Positions 1-8,038 of a stretch of DNA of 9,701 nt are shown here, in pieces. This DNA is from Actinomycetota bacterium. Lineage in GTDB: Bacteria; Actinomycetota; Acidimicrobiia; Acidimicrobiales; Ilumatobacteraceae. The notes under the pieces were generated by a model. That model saw nothing but the letters and a program-made list of their open reading frames with translations, made no database searches and was not told the DNA's origin. The stretch is from assembly GCA_005800965.1 (NCBI GenBank), contig SYEA01000013.1:1-9701 (forward strand), given 5' to 3'. The position numbers and the translations under genes are program-made. Numbering within the stretch: position 1 is the stretch's first letter; every line of letters starts with the position of its first letter.

Positions 1-140
1 GAAGTGGTGGCACTGACAACTACGTGGGCACGCTTGCCAACGGTGGTGTTGGTGTGGCATTCACTGCCGTTCCCGACGATCTGAAGGCCGAAGTTGAGGC
101 CATCGGAGCAGGCATCGCAGACGGATCCATCAAGATCTAA
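1..140 (+). CDS. BMP-family ABC transporter substrate-binding protein, C-terminal end (partial)
   Basis: Only the last 45 codons are present. The reading frame enters at base 3 and ends at TAA 138-140. The visible residues include YVGTLANGGVGVAF and end in IGAGIADGSIKI. This matches the C-terminus of the BMP/PnrA-like family (Bmp/Med lipoproteins), in which a Tyr-x-Gly-x-Leu-x-Asn-Gly-Gly-Val stretch is followed by a helix and a Gly-Ile-x-Asp-Gly-x-Ile ending. Members of this family are extracytoplasmic lipoproteins that bind purine nucleosides or related ligands and deliver them to an ABC importer. The immediate downstream genes are the ATPase and two permeases of exactly that importer class, which supports the call. 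The ligand-binding residues and lipobox lie outside the window, so the substrate cannot be judged. Confidence 0.85.
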   Translation, partial: SGGTDNYVGTLANGGVGVAFTAVPDDLKAEVEAIGAGIADGSIKI

Positions 141-141
141 G

Positions 142-157
142 AGCGCTTCACAGCGCT
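142..157 (+). other. Small hairpin just after the binding-protein stop codon
   Basis: AGCGCT (142-147) is repeated in inverted orientation at 152-157 around a TCAC loop, giving a perfect 6-bp stem that begins one base after the TAA. It has no T-run of its own and lies just upstream of a much stronger hairpin at 166-193. It may protect the 3' end of the upstream mRNA or may be incidental. Only the pairing is directly visible. Confidence 0.45.
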
Positions 158-165
158 AGGCATGC

Positions 166-200
166 GGGGCGGGTCGCGAAAGCGGCCCGCCCCGTTTGTT
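166..200 (+). terminator. Strong intrinsic terminator or processing hairpin with GAAA tetraloop
   Basis: GGGGCGGGTCGC (166-177) pairs with GCGGCCCGCCCC (182-193) through 12 consecutive pairs, including one T-G wobble (174 with 185). The loop is GAAA (178-181), a stabilising GNRA tetraloop. The stem is followed by the T-rich stretch GTTTGTTGT. It lies between the binding-protein gene and the ATPase gene, inside what is otherwise an operon. The usual meaning of such an element is partial termination or 3'-end protection, giving more binding protein than membrane components. That role is inferred; the structure is directly seen. Confidence 0.8.
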
Positions 201-219
201 GTATTACTGTTCTGTGGAC

Positions 220-226
220 AAAGGGG
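220..226 (+). promoter_or_regulatory. Likely ribosome binding site for the ABC ATPase
   Basis: AAAGGGG at 220-226 is the only purine-rich Shine-Dalgarno-like stretch before the ATPase gene. It is 11 bases from ATG 238 and only 2 bases from ATG 229, which favours 238. It also argues against a TTG at 196, which lies in the tail of the terminator hairpin and has no such site. Confidence 0.45.
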
Positions 227-237
227 TGATGCACGAA

Positions 238-1757
<1,520 letters not shown>

Positions 1758-1761
<4 letters not shown>

Positions 1762-2882
1762 GCGAAACACTGAAGTCACTGAGGTTCACCCTGCTTGCGG
1801 TCGTCGCGGCGTTGTTCGTGAGCGCGTTCATCATCGTCATCACCGATATCGAAGCGCTCGGTGATGGCGACTTCGGTAAAGCCTTCAGCACGCTGGGGTC
1901 CGCCTATTGGGGTCTCTTCAAGGGTTCGTTTGGCTCGTTGCGCGCGATCTCAAACACAATCACGGGTGCCACGCCGCTGTTGCTGGCTGGTCTGGCCGTC
2001 TCGGCGGCCTTCAAGGCGGGACTATTCAACATCGGGGCCACCGGCCAGATGCTGGCGGGTGCAGTCACGGGTTTGTTCGTCGGGTTTGCGTTTCAGTTGC
2101 CAGCAATCATTCATGTGCCCTTTGCTCTATTGGCCTCGGCTGCCGGTGGTGCTGCGTTCGGGGCGATTCCTGGTGTGTTGAAAGCGCGAACCGGTGCCCA
2201 TGAGGTGATCACCACGATCATGTTGAACGGCATCGCCTCGTTCACCGTGTTGTGGCTGTTCAAGACGGAGTTGTTCAAACGCGAGGGTCGTGACGACGCG
2301 ATCTCGAAATTCGTCGAGGACTCAGCGAAGTTGCCCAAGCTCTTTGGTTTCATGGGCAACCGCATCGACCTACTTGCCCACACGGGGTTCATCGTTGGGT
2401 TGCTCGCCACCTTCGCCTTCTGGTGGCTCTTGCGCAAGACCACGCTCGGCTTTGAGATGCAGGCAACTGGTTTCAATCAAGAGGCGGCGCGGTACGCCGG
2501 CATGAGGACCAAATCGCTCATGGTGGTGTCGATGGCGATTGCGGGTGCCTTCGCAGGTTTGGCGGGTGGCTCGGAGGTGCTCGGTCTGTACGGCTACGCC
2601 AGTTCGAGCGTGGCTGGCGAGATCGGTTTTGACGCCATCGCCGTCGCGCTGCTGGGTCGGTCGACTCCGGTCGGAACGCTCGTGTCGGCATTGCTGTTCG
2701 GTGCGTTGCAGGCAGGTGGTCGTCAGATGCAGGTAGACACCGACGTGCCGATCGATCTCATCATCGTGCTGCGCGCACTCATCGTGATGTTCATTGCTGC
2801 ACCGCTACTCGTGAAAGCCATGTTCCGAGTGCGAGGCGATGCCACATCATTCGGCCAAACATTTCGGGGGTGGGGCGGATGA
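1758..2882 (+). CDS. ABC transporter permease (BPD_transp_2 family), first of two
   Basis: This 374-residue integral membrane protein forms half of the translocation channel of the BMP-type importer. It begins with a short cytoplasmic stretch and a hydrophobic segment (about 9-28). A conserved core follows: ATPLLLAGLAVSAAFKAGLF at 71-90, then NIGATGQMLAGA, further hydrophobic segments at about 103-140 and 209-226, and a C-terminal pair around 293-320 and 333-355. The motif GAHEVITTIMLN at about 146-157 and GFNQEAARYAGM at 238-249 are typical of the NupP/YufP (BmpC) branch, and the latter probably lies in the cytoplasmic loop that docks the ATPase. AGGAG at 1743-1747, 10 bases before the ATG, is a good ribosome binding site, and the ATGA overlap with the ATPase gene implies translational coupling. 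Confidence 0.92.
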
Positions 2883-4120
2883 GTACACCAGCAACGCCAG
2901 ATCTCGTCGTTTCCGCTGAGCAGCGCAAACGTGCGCGCAGCGTGGGCATCGCCTATTTGGCGTTGGCGGTGGTGTGCTTCGTCGTATTCACCCGCCGCGC
3001 AGGCGACGCCGGCTTCAAGATCTCCGAATCAAGTCAATTTACCTTGCCGGCCCAGGGCTTCGGGTGGGTGCTGGGCATCGTGCTGATCGCCGTTGCAGCG
3101 GGGCAGCTGCTGCGTGGTTTCGGCAAATTGTCGAACGTGGTGTTGGCACTGGCAACCGCGGCATTCTTCATGAGTTTCTTGGCGTGGGCAGCAGCGGGAG
3201 ACTCGTTCAGCTTCGTGGGAATGTTGCAAGACACGGTGAGCCGCAGTGTGCCGATCACGCTCGGCGCCATAGCGGGAATCCTGAGCGAACGTAGTGGCGT
3301 CATCAATATTTCCATCGAAGGCATGCTTCTCGCGTCGGCGTGCACGAGCGCCATCGGCGCGTCACTCACCAACCTTTGGCTTGGAACGTTGGTCGGCATC
3401 GTGACCGGGGTTGCACTTGCGGCGGTCTTGGCGGTGATGTCGATCCGGTACAAGGTTGATCAGGTCATCGTCGGATTCGCCATCAATTTCTTTGCGCTCG
3501 GGGTCACGTCGTTCATCAGTTTCCGTGTTCTCGTGCCGAACCGCGACACGATGAACAACCTGCTGCCCGTGATGCCGATACGTATCCCGCTGTTCGCCGA
3601 CATCCCATTTTTCGGTCAAATCTTGTTCGATCAAACGATCTTCGTATATTTTTCGTTTGCCGCAGTGGCCCTGGCGACTTGGGGTTTGTATCGCACCAAG
3701 TGGGGCTTGCGCACGCGGGCCATCGGGGAGTATCCACGGGCGGCGGGCACCCTCGGTGTTGATGTCAACAAACTGCGCTACCGAAACCTGCTGCTCGCTG
3801 GTGCAGTTGCCGGCGTTGGGGGTGCCTGGTGGCCGATCGGCATCGTCGGACGTTTCGATCAGAACATCACGAACGGTCGCGGTTTCATCGCGCTCGCTGC
3901 GGTCATCTTCGGCCGCTGGCATCCCGTCGGCGCAATGTGTGGCGCCTTGGTGTTCGCTCTTGCAGAGGCGGTTCGTCTGAAGATCGGCAACTTTGACACC
4001 GGCATTCCGAGCGAGTTTCTCATCATGGCGCCGTATCTGGTGACCCTCGTAGTGGTGGCTGGTTTCATCGGGGCGAGCCGTGCGCCGAAGGCCGCTGGTC
4101 AGCCCTACGAGGATCAGTAG
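2879..4120 (+). CDS. ABC transporter permease (BPD_transp_2 family), second of two
   Basis: This is the partner permease of the NupQ/YufQ (BmpD) type, 413 residues from ATG 2879, which overlaps the upstream stop by ATGA. A GTG at 2870 would add three residues but fits coupling less well. The family core is clear: ITLGAIAGILSERSGVIN at about 126-143 followed by ISIEGMLL, then VDQVIVGFAINFFALGVT around 194-211, and GRGFIALAAVIFGRWHPVGA at about 334-353 near the end. The protein is longer than short members such as Bacillus YufQ because of an N-terminal extension of about 110 residues. That extension holds roughly three more hydrophobic segments (about 23-38, 62-78 and 86-107) before the conserved core. 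The C-terminus is short and hydrophilic. The two permeases are not near-identical copies and are expected to form a heterodimer. Confidence 0.92.
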   Translation: MSTPATPDLVVSAEQRKRARSVGIAYLALAVVCFVVFTRRAGDAGFKISESSQFTLPAQGFGWVLGIVLIAVAAGQLLRGFGKLSNVVLALATAAFFMSFLAWAAAGDSFSFVGMLQDTVSRSVPITLGAIAGILSERSGVINISIEGMLLASACTSAIGASLTNLWLGTLVGIVTGVALAAVLAVMSIRYKVDQVIVGFAINFFALGVTSFISFRVLVPNRDTMNNLLPVMPIRIPLFADIPFFGQILFDQTIFVYFSFAAVALATWGLYRTKWGLRTRAIGEYPRAAGTLGVDVNKLRYRNLLLAGAVAGVGGAWWPIGIVGRFDQNITNGRGFIALAAVIFGRWHPVGAMCGALVFALAEAVRLKIGNFDTGIPSEFLIMAPYLVTLVVVAGFIGASRAPKAAGQPYEDQ

Positions 4121-4132
4121 GGGCAGGTCACG

Positions 4133-4948
4133 ATGGGCAGCACGGGTACCACAACACCACACTTTGGGTTCCGCGACAAACGGGTGGTCGTCACGGGTGC
4201 TGCGTCAGGGATCGGCCACCGGGTGGCCGAGCTGTTGCTCGAGGCTGGCGCAAAAGTGATTGCGCTCGATCGCAATGCCGTTGATCTGCCAGTCGATCAA
4301 TTTGTGACTGTTGATTTCACCAACCCCGCATCAATTGACACTGCCGCCAAGGCGATTGCCGGCGAAGTAGACGTGTTGTTGAACATTGCCGGCGTGCCAG
4401 GCACCGTTGAGCCTGCAACCACGATGCGCGTCAACGTGTTGGGGCTGCGAATGCTCACCGAACTGCTCGTGTCGCGCATCAATCGCGGGGGAGCCATCAC
4501 CAACGTGGCGTCGATTGCCGGCGCCCAATGGCAGGCCCACCTCGACGAGGTGCAGCGACTGCTCGCCACACCCGACTACGACAGCGGTGTGGCATGGGTG
4601 GGCGACCACCCAATGGATGGCAAGCGGGCCTACGACTTTTCCAAGGAGTGCGTCGTGGTGCTCACCAAACAGCACGGCAGGTTTTTGCGCGAGCACGGCG
4701 TGCGGGTCAACTCGGTGAGCCCGGGCCCCGTGCACACACCGATTCTGAAAGACTTTCGTGCATCAGTCGGGCCGATTCTTGACCTGGTCACCCGCGAAAC
4801 CGGTCGCGATGCGACCGCCGACGACATCGCGCGAGTGCTGCTCTTTGTATCCGACCCCGTGTTGCAATGGCTGAATGCCACCGACGTGCAGGTGGACGGT
4901 GGGTTCATGAGTGGGCTCGTCGGTGGCTGGGTAAAGCTCGGCGCCTAG
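4133..4948 (+). CDS. Short-chain dehydrogenase/reductase, CalA/HsdA-like
   Basis: This 271-residue cytoplasmic NAD(P)-dependent oxidoreductase has the classical SDR layout. The cofactor motif TGAASGIG is at 21-28, and an Asp at 46 after the second strand suggests NAD rather than NADP preference. NIAG is at 84-87, an Asn at 101, a catalytic Ser at about 127, Tyr167-x-x-x-Lys171 in YDFSK, SPGPVHTPI at 196-204, and VDGGFMSG near the C-terminus. The overall pattern, with NIAGVPGT and a long insert between Ser and Tyr, resembles coniferyl-alcohol dehydrogenase and 3-alpha-hydroxysteroid dehydrogenase/carbonyl reductase; this resemblance is from memory. The alcohol or ketone substrate is not determinable. 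The start follows the permease stop by 12 bases with AGG at 4125-4127, so the gene is probably in the transporter transcript and could act on an imported compound or its breakdown product. Confidence 0.88.
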   Translation: MGSTGTTTPHFGFRDKRVVVTGAASGIGHRVAELLLEAGAKVIALDRNAVDLPVDQFVTVDFTNPASIDTAAKAIAGEVDVLLNIAGVPGTVEPATTMRVNVLGLRMLTELLVSRINRGGAITNVASIAGAQWQAHLDEVQRLLATPDYDSGVAWVGDHPMDGKRAYDFSKECVVVLTKQHGRFLREHGVRVNSVSPGPVHTPILKDFRASVGPILDLVTRETGRDATADDIARVLLFVSDPVLQWLNATDVQVDGGFMSGLVGGWVKLGA

Positions 4949-4960
4949 TCGACACGGCAA

Positions 4961-5467
4961 GTGGCTCGTAGCCTTGCGGGGGTGACAAACACATCGCACC
5001 TTTGGTATGCAGCACGCACCAGCGTGGAACAAGTGGAAGAAGGTCGTGAACTGGCCCCGCGTTTTGACGCTGATGGGCTGATTCCGGTGGTGACCACTGA
5101 TCATGAAACAGGCGAAGTATTGATGGTGGCCAACATGAATGCCGAAGCCTTCGCCAAAACCATCGAACTTGGTGAAGCCGTGTATTACAGCCGCAGCCGT
5201 AAACAGTTGTGGCACAAAGGTGCCACGAGTGGCTTGGTGCAAAAGGTGCGCGAGATTTTGGTTGACGACGACCAAGACGCCGTGTGGTTGCGGGTCGATG
5301 TGCAAGGTGGGGCAAGTTGCCACGTGGGATATCGCTCGTGCTTTTATCGCAGCGTGCCGATTGCACCAGCGACGCAAGGCCCACTTGACATGAAGTTCAC
5401 CATCACCGAAAAAGTGTTCGACCCGCAGGTCGTCTACGGCAACGCGCCGAACCCGACAAAGCTCTAG
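4961..5467 (+). CDS. hisI: Phosphoribosyl-AMP cyclohydrolase
   Basis: The enzyme opens the adenine ring of phosphoribosyl-AMP, the third step of histidine biosynthesis, in the cytoplasm. Family hallmarks run in order: RFDADGLIPVV at about 34-44, GEVLMVANMN at 51-60, YYSRSRKQLWHKGATSG at 75-91, a metal-binding Asp cluster VDDDQD at 101-106, and GGASCHVGYRSCFYR at 116-130 with the zinc-ligand cysteines. There is no fused HisE (PRA-PH) domain. The protein is longer than minimal HisI because of a tail of about 38 residues containing KVFDPQVVYG, seen in other longer HisI proteins. The GTG start at 4961 lacks a clear Shine-Dalgarno; GTG 4982 is an equally possible start, giving 161 residues. No other his gene is visible, so hisI is isolated from its pathway neighbours here and sits behind a transporter and a dehydrogenase. 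Confidence 0.93.
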   Translation: MARSLAGVTNTSHLWYAARTSVEQVEEGRELAPRFDADGLIPVVTTDHETGEVLMVANMNAEAFAKTIELGEAVYYSRSRKQLWHKGATSGLVQKVREILVDDDQDAVWLRVDVQGGASCHVGYRSCFYRSVPIAPATQGPLDMKFTITEKVFDPQVVYGNAPNPTKL

Positions 5468-5484
5468 ACGCTTTGGGTTGGGCG

Positions 5485-5517
5485 CGCTACGCGGCTTCGT
5501 CTTTGAATCGCTACGCG
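5485..5517. repeat. Short direct repeat in the convergent hisI/mogA gap
   Basis: The 9-mer CGCTACGCG occurs at 5485-5493 and again at 5509-5517, the second copy containing the complement of the mogA stop codon (5511-5513). The first copy also forms a weak CGCG-CTA-CGCG hairpin at 5483-5493. The gap between the two convergent stop codons is only 43 bases and holds no T-run or strong stem, so a bidirectional terminator is not evident. The repeat may be chance. Confidence 0.3.
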
Positions 5518-6065
5518 CCTTTCGGCCGGAATGCGGCGAGCCCGCCGCCCACTTCTAACCTCGCGCCACCAATAAGGTCGACGCAATAAGGAATCGCCGG
5601 TAGCACCGCGGTGAGGCAGTCGGCAATTGCCGACGGCTTGCCTGGCAGGTTCACGATGAGTGAAGCACCGCGAATGCCGGCAGTCTGCCGCGACAAAATT
5701 GCCGTCGGCACCACTTGTAGCGACACCGCCCGCATGAGTTCGCCGAAACCAGGCATCATCTTGGTGCACACCTGCTCGGTGGCTTCTGGGGTTACGTCGC
5801 GTGGTGCGGGGCCGGTGCCACCCGTGGTGACGATCAGGCTGCAGTGCTCGAGGTCGGCCAATTCGCACAACGTGCGCGCAATGGTGTCGACATCATCGTT
5901 GATGACACGAGCAACCGCCTGCCACTCGCTGGTGAGATGAGCGGCGAGAAACTCATGAATCGCTGGGCCACCTTTGTCTTCGTATATGCCCGCTGAGGCA
6001 CGATCGCTCACGGTCACAATGCCGATGCGCGCCACCGGCGACACTGCACCGTCTGAGGTGGGCAT
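5511..6065 (-). CDS. mogA: Molybdopterin adenylyltransferase (MogA)
   Basis: MogA adenylylates molybdopterin with ATP, activating it for molybdate insertion in molybdenum cofactor synthesis. The 184-residue protein shows the MogA/MoaB fold signatures: RIGIVTVSDRAS near the N-terminus (about 13-24), TTGGTGPAPRDVTPEA at 80-95 with the functionally important Asp of RDVTP, MPGFGELMR at about 104-112, PTAILSRQ at 120-127, NLPGKP at 139-144, PYCVDLIGG, and a C-terminal AAFRPKGA. The extended run from MPGFGE to LSRQ and the FRPK ending match MogA better than MoaB. The start chosen is ATG 6065, which shares its A with the TGA of the upstream sulfotransferase gene (TGATG), implying coupled translation. 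GTG 6068 and TTG 6071 are less likely starts. No other Moco gene is in view. Confidence 0.92.
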   Translation of the reverse strand: MPTSDGAVSPVARIGIVTVSDRASAGIYEDKGGPAIHEFLAAHLTSEWQAVARVINDDVDTIARTLCELADLEHCSLIVTTGGTGPAPRDVTPEATEQVCTKMMPGFGELMRAVSLQVVPTAILSRQTAGIRGASLIVNLPGKPSAIADCLTAVLPAIPYCVDLIGGARLEVGGGLAAFRPKGA

Positions 6066-7036
6066 CACCAATGGATTCCACGCGGAGTGTTGTGCATGCG
6101 CCCGAACGAAACTTTGCGAAAAAAGGCTTTACGAATCTGACGGACGCCGTAGCGCGCTGACATCTTTGATTGCGCGGCTCGCGACACACTGGTGACACGC
6201 TCAACTGACTGCCGTACCAGCGTGACGAGTTGTGTTTCGGATGCACTCAAAATGTAGGGCTCCACGGTGGCCGCAAACTCCCGGCGCTCGAGACCGAACG
6301 TGTCGTAGTCGCTTTGGTACACGGCCATCAGGCGCTGGGCGGTTGCAGCATCACAGACGCGATCCAGCGGAACCCCGATGCTCTCGTTGTGGCGGTGGGG
6401 CTGGATGTCTTTGCCTGAGCGCTCGCGCAGCAGGGCAGCGATGCTGTCAACACCGCCAGGCTGGCCAACGTGCGCGAGCATGTCAAACTTCACAAAGTCA
6501 GGGTGAAGAACCCGCGATTGCGGCACGAAGTGGTGGTCGTGCATGAACGCTTCGGTGTGATGTTGCAACGCGTTGGAGAACAGGGCAAAACTCGCGGTCA
6601 TATTGATACAACCGTCTTCAACTACGTCGGGTGACAACTCAAAGCCTCGATCGGTACGCCCTGGGGCACGCATGAAGATGCGGTTTTCCCAGGCTGAATA
6701 CGCTCGGGCAATCGGGTCGCGCAGTGCAGCAACACGAGTCCACTCGGGTGACTGAAGCATGGCTCGGGCTCTATCAGGTGGCAACTCGGTGAGTTTTTGT
6801 AGCCCACTCACATGTCGATTGTGAATCGTCTGGCTGCGATGCATATTGGCGGCCAGCAGTCGGGGTATCGCTTCGGTGTTGAGCGTCCCTTCGGCTTCGG
6901 CGAGCATCCATTTGATGGTGGTGCACGCCACCTTGGTGGTGGGGAAATACACGATTTTCAGATTGGGCGCCACTAATGCGGATCTGGCAATCACGCTGAG
7001 AGGCGGCATCGCACCGAGAGGGGTTTTGTTGGGCAT
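6065..7036 (-). CDS. PAPS-dependent sulfotransferase (Sulfotransfer_2-like), copy 1
   Basis: This 323-residue protein probably transfers sulfate from PAPS to a hydroxyl or amine on an unidentified acceptor. The 5'-phosphosulfate-binding loop is PTTKVACTTIK at about 32-42, following a strand LKIVYF. The 3'-phosphate-binding segment is RDPIARAYSAWENR at about 106-119. Both match the carbohydrate-type sulfotransferase family, in which PKVACTS/T is usual. There is no signal peptide or membrane helix, so it should act in the cytoplasm, unlike Golgi homologues with a membrane anchor. A basic segment, ARYGVRQIRKAFFRK (about 294-308), lies near the C-terminus and is shared with the neighbouring paralogue. 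The gene starts 6 bases after the stop of copy 2 and ends in a TGATG overlap with mogA, so it is in the cysN-cysC transcript. The acceptor might be a glycan, lipid or small metabolite; nothing here decides. Confidence 0.85.
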   Translation of the reverse strand: MPNKTPLGAMPPLSVIARSALVAPNLKIVYFPTTKVACTTIKWMLAEAEGTLNTEAIPRLLAANMHRSQTIHNRHVSGLQKLTELPPDRARAMLQSPEWTRVAALRDPIARAYSAWENRIFMRAPGRTDRGFELSPDVVEDGCINMTASFALFSNALQHHTEAFMHDHHFVPQSRVLHPDFVKFDMLAHVGQPGGVDSIAALLRERSGKDIQPHRHNESIGVPLDRVCDAATAQRLMAVYQSDYDTFGLERREFAATVEPYILSASETQLVTLVRQSVERVTSVSRAAQSKMSARYGVRQIRKAFFRKVSFGRMHNTPRGIHW

Positions 7037-7995
7037 GATCGGCTACTTATCCAGAATCCGGTAGTCGCGGAAGGCACGCCCGCCAGTGGCACGGCGCACC
7101 ACTGCTTTGCGAATCTGGCGCAACCCGTAGCGGGCCCCAGCTTGTGTGGTTGACGCCTGCGACACGCTGAGCAAACGCTCCATCACGCCGCGCAGCTGGT
7201 ACACAAGTTGTGTTTCGGCACTGCTCAAGAGGAATGGTTCGAGAGACGGGCGAAATTCCCGTTTCGGGAAGCCAAAGGCATCAAAGTCCATTCGGTACAC
7301 CGCCGCGATTCGGTCGGCGGTTGGCTGGTCGCACACATCATGCAGGCTTACCTTCATTCCTTCATTCAGCCGGGTGGAAACGATGTTCTGGCCTGAGCGC
7401 TCACTGATGAGTTTGGCCACGCGGTCAACGTCGCCCTTCACATCGATTTGAATGAGCATGTCGTAGTTGATTGCGTCGGTGCGCACGATGTGAGTTTGAG
7501 GAAGAAAGTGCTGGTCTTTCATAAAAGCACCCATGTGTTGAATGATCATCTCGGAAAAGAGCGAGAAACTCCCCGCCATATCGATGCGGCCGTCCACGAG
7601 AACGTCGCGTGACAGCTCGATGGCTCGCGACAAGTCGCCAGGTGCGCGCCGAAAAATGCGATTTTCCCATGCGGAGTACGAGCGGGCGATGGGGTCGCGC
7701 AAGGCCGCAATTCGCACCCAGTCCGGCGACGTGAGGATGTTGTCGATTTCTCGCCATGGTAAATCCATGAGGCGCGGCAACCCGTTGATGATGGGGTCGT
7801 GAATGGTTTGCGGTCGCGAGACGTTCGGATTGGTGATTTGATCCATCAAGTCGGGGCGATGCGAACCCTCGGCAGTCGCCAGCATCATCTTGATGGTGCT
7901 GCACGCCACTTTGGGCGTGGGGGTGTACATGATTTTCAGCTTCGGTGCGACGACGGTGAGACCACCTATGGCAAGCAAGGACTGGTCAGGAGGAA
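6100..7995 (-). repeat. Diverged tandem gene duplication (two sulfotransferase units)
   Basis: The two sulfotransferase genes form a direct repeat with a period of roughly 0.98 kb. Similarity remains visible in DNA: GTTGTGTTTCGG occurs on the plus strand near 6229 and again near 7208, and the stretch encoding the RDPIAR-SAWENR motif is similar near 6680-6720 and 7660-7700. By eye about half of the protein positions match. The duplication is therefore old but retains both PAPS motifs in each copy, so both are probably functional. Confidence 0.75.
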
Positions 7996-8005
7996 ACGGG
8001 TACAT
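7043..8005 (-). CDS. PAPS-dependent sulfotransferase (Sulfotransfer_2-like), copy 2
   Basis: This 320-residue paralogue of the next gene downstream is alignable over its whole length with almost no gaps. The PAPS 5'-loop is PTPKVACSTIK at about 29-39 after LKIMYT, and the 3'-phosphate motif is RDPIARSYSAWENR at 103-116. Shared blocks include ERSGQNIV, ETQLVYQLR and the basic ARYGLRQIRKAVVRR (about 291-305). The copies differ most around residues 48-90 and at the extreme C-terminus, where substrate choice or partner contact might differ. There is no export signal. It begins 33 bases after the cysC stop with no strong Shine-Dalgarno, close enough for co-transcription with PAPS synthesis. By analogy with the family it sulfates a sugar hydroxyl, but the acceptor is unknown. 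Confidence 0.85.
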   Translation of the reverse strand: MYPFPPDQSLLAIGGLTVVAPKLKIMYTPTPKVACSTIKMMLATAEGSHRPDLMDQITNPNVSRPQTIHDPIINGLPRLMDLPWREIDNILTSPDWVRIAALRDPIARSYSAWENRIFRRAPGDLSRAIELSRDVLVDGRIDMAGSFSLFSEMIIQHMGAFMKDQHFLPQTHIVRTDAINYDMLIQIDVKGDVDRVAKLISERSGQNIVSTRLNEGMKVSLHDVCDQPTADRIAAVYRMDFDAFGFPKREFRPSLEPFLLSSAETQLVYQLRGVMERLLSVSQASTTQAGARYGLRQIRKAVVRRATGGRAFRDYRILDK

Positions 8006-8038
8006 CGCTCAGCGGTGTTCGAGAATGGGCGTCATCGG

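Noticed and set aside
196..237. TTG at 196 as the start of the ABC ATPase
   Set aside because: It lies in the tail of the terminator hairpin, has no ribosome binding site, and adds residues not expected before the family's N-terminal strand. ATG 238 or 229 is better.
3362..4162. A 266-codon minus-strand open frame opposite the second permease
   Set aside because: The predicted protein is highly charged and of low complexity with no recognisable domain, while the plus strand encodes a clear permease across the same bases.
4949..4981. A riboswitch or his-type attenuator before hisI
   Set aside because: The gap is only 12 to 33 bases, with no run of His codons and no strong stem.
8009..8035. 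A tiny minus-strand frame (ATG, eight codons, TGA) between cysC and the sulfotransferase, as a possible leader peptide
   Set aside because: It is only eight codons long, with no clear ribosome binding site and no attenuator-like pairing around it. A chance frame is the simplest reading.
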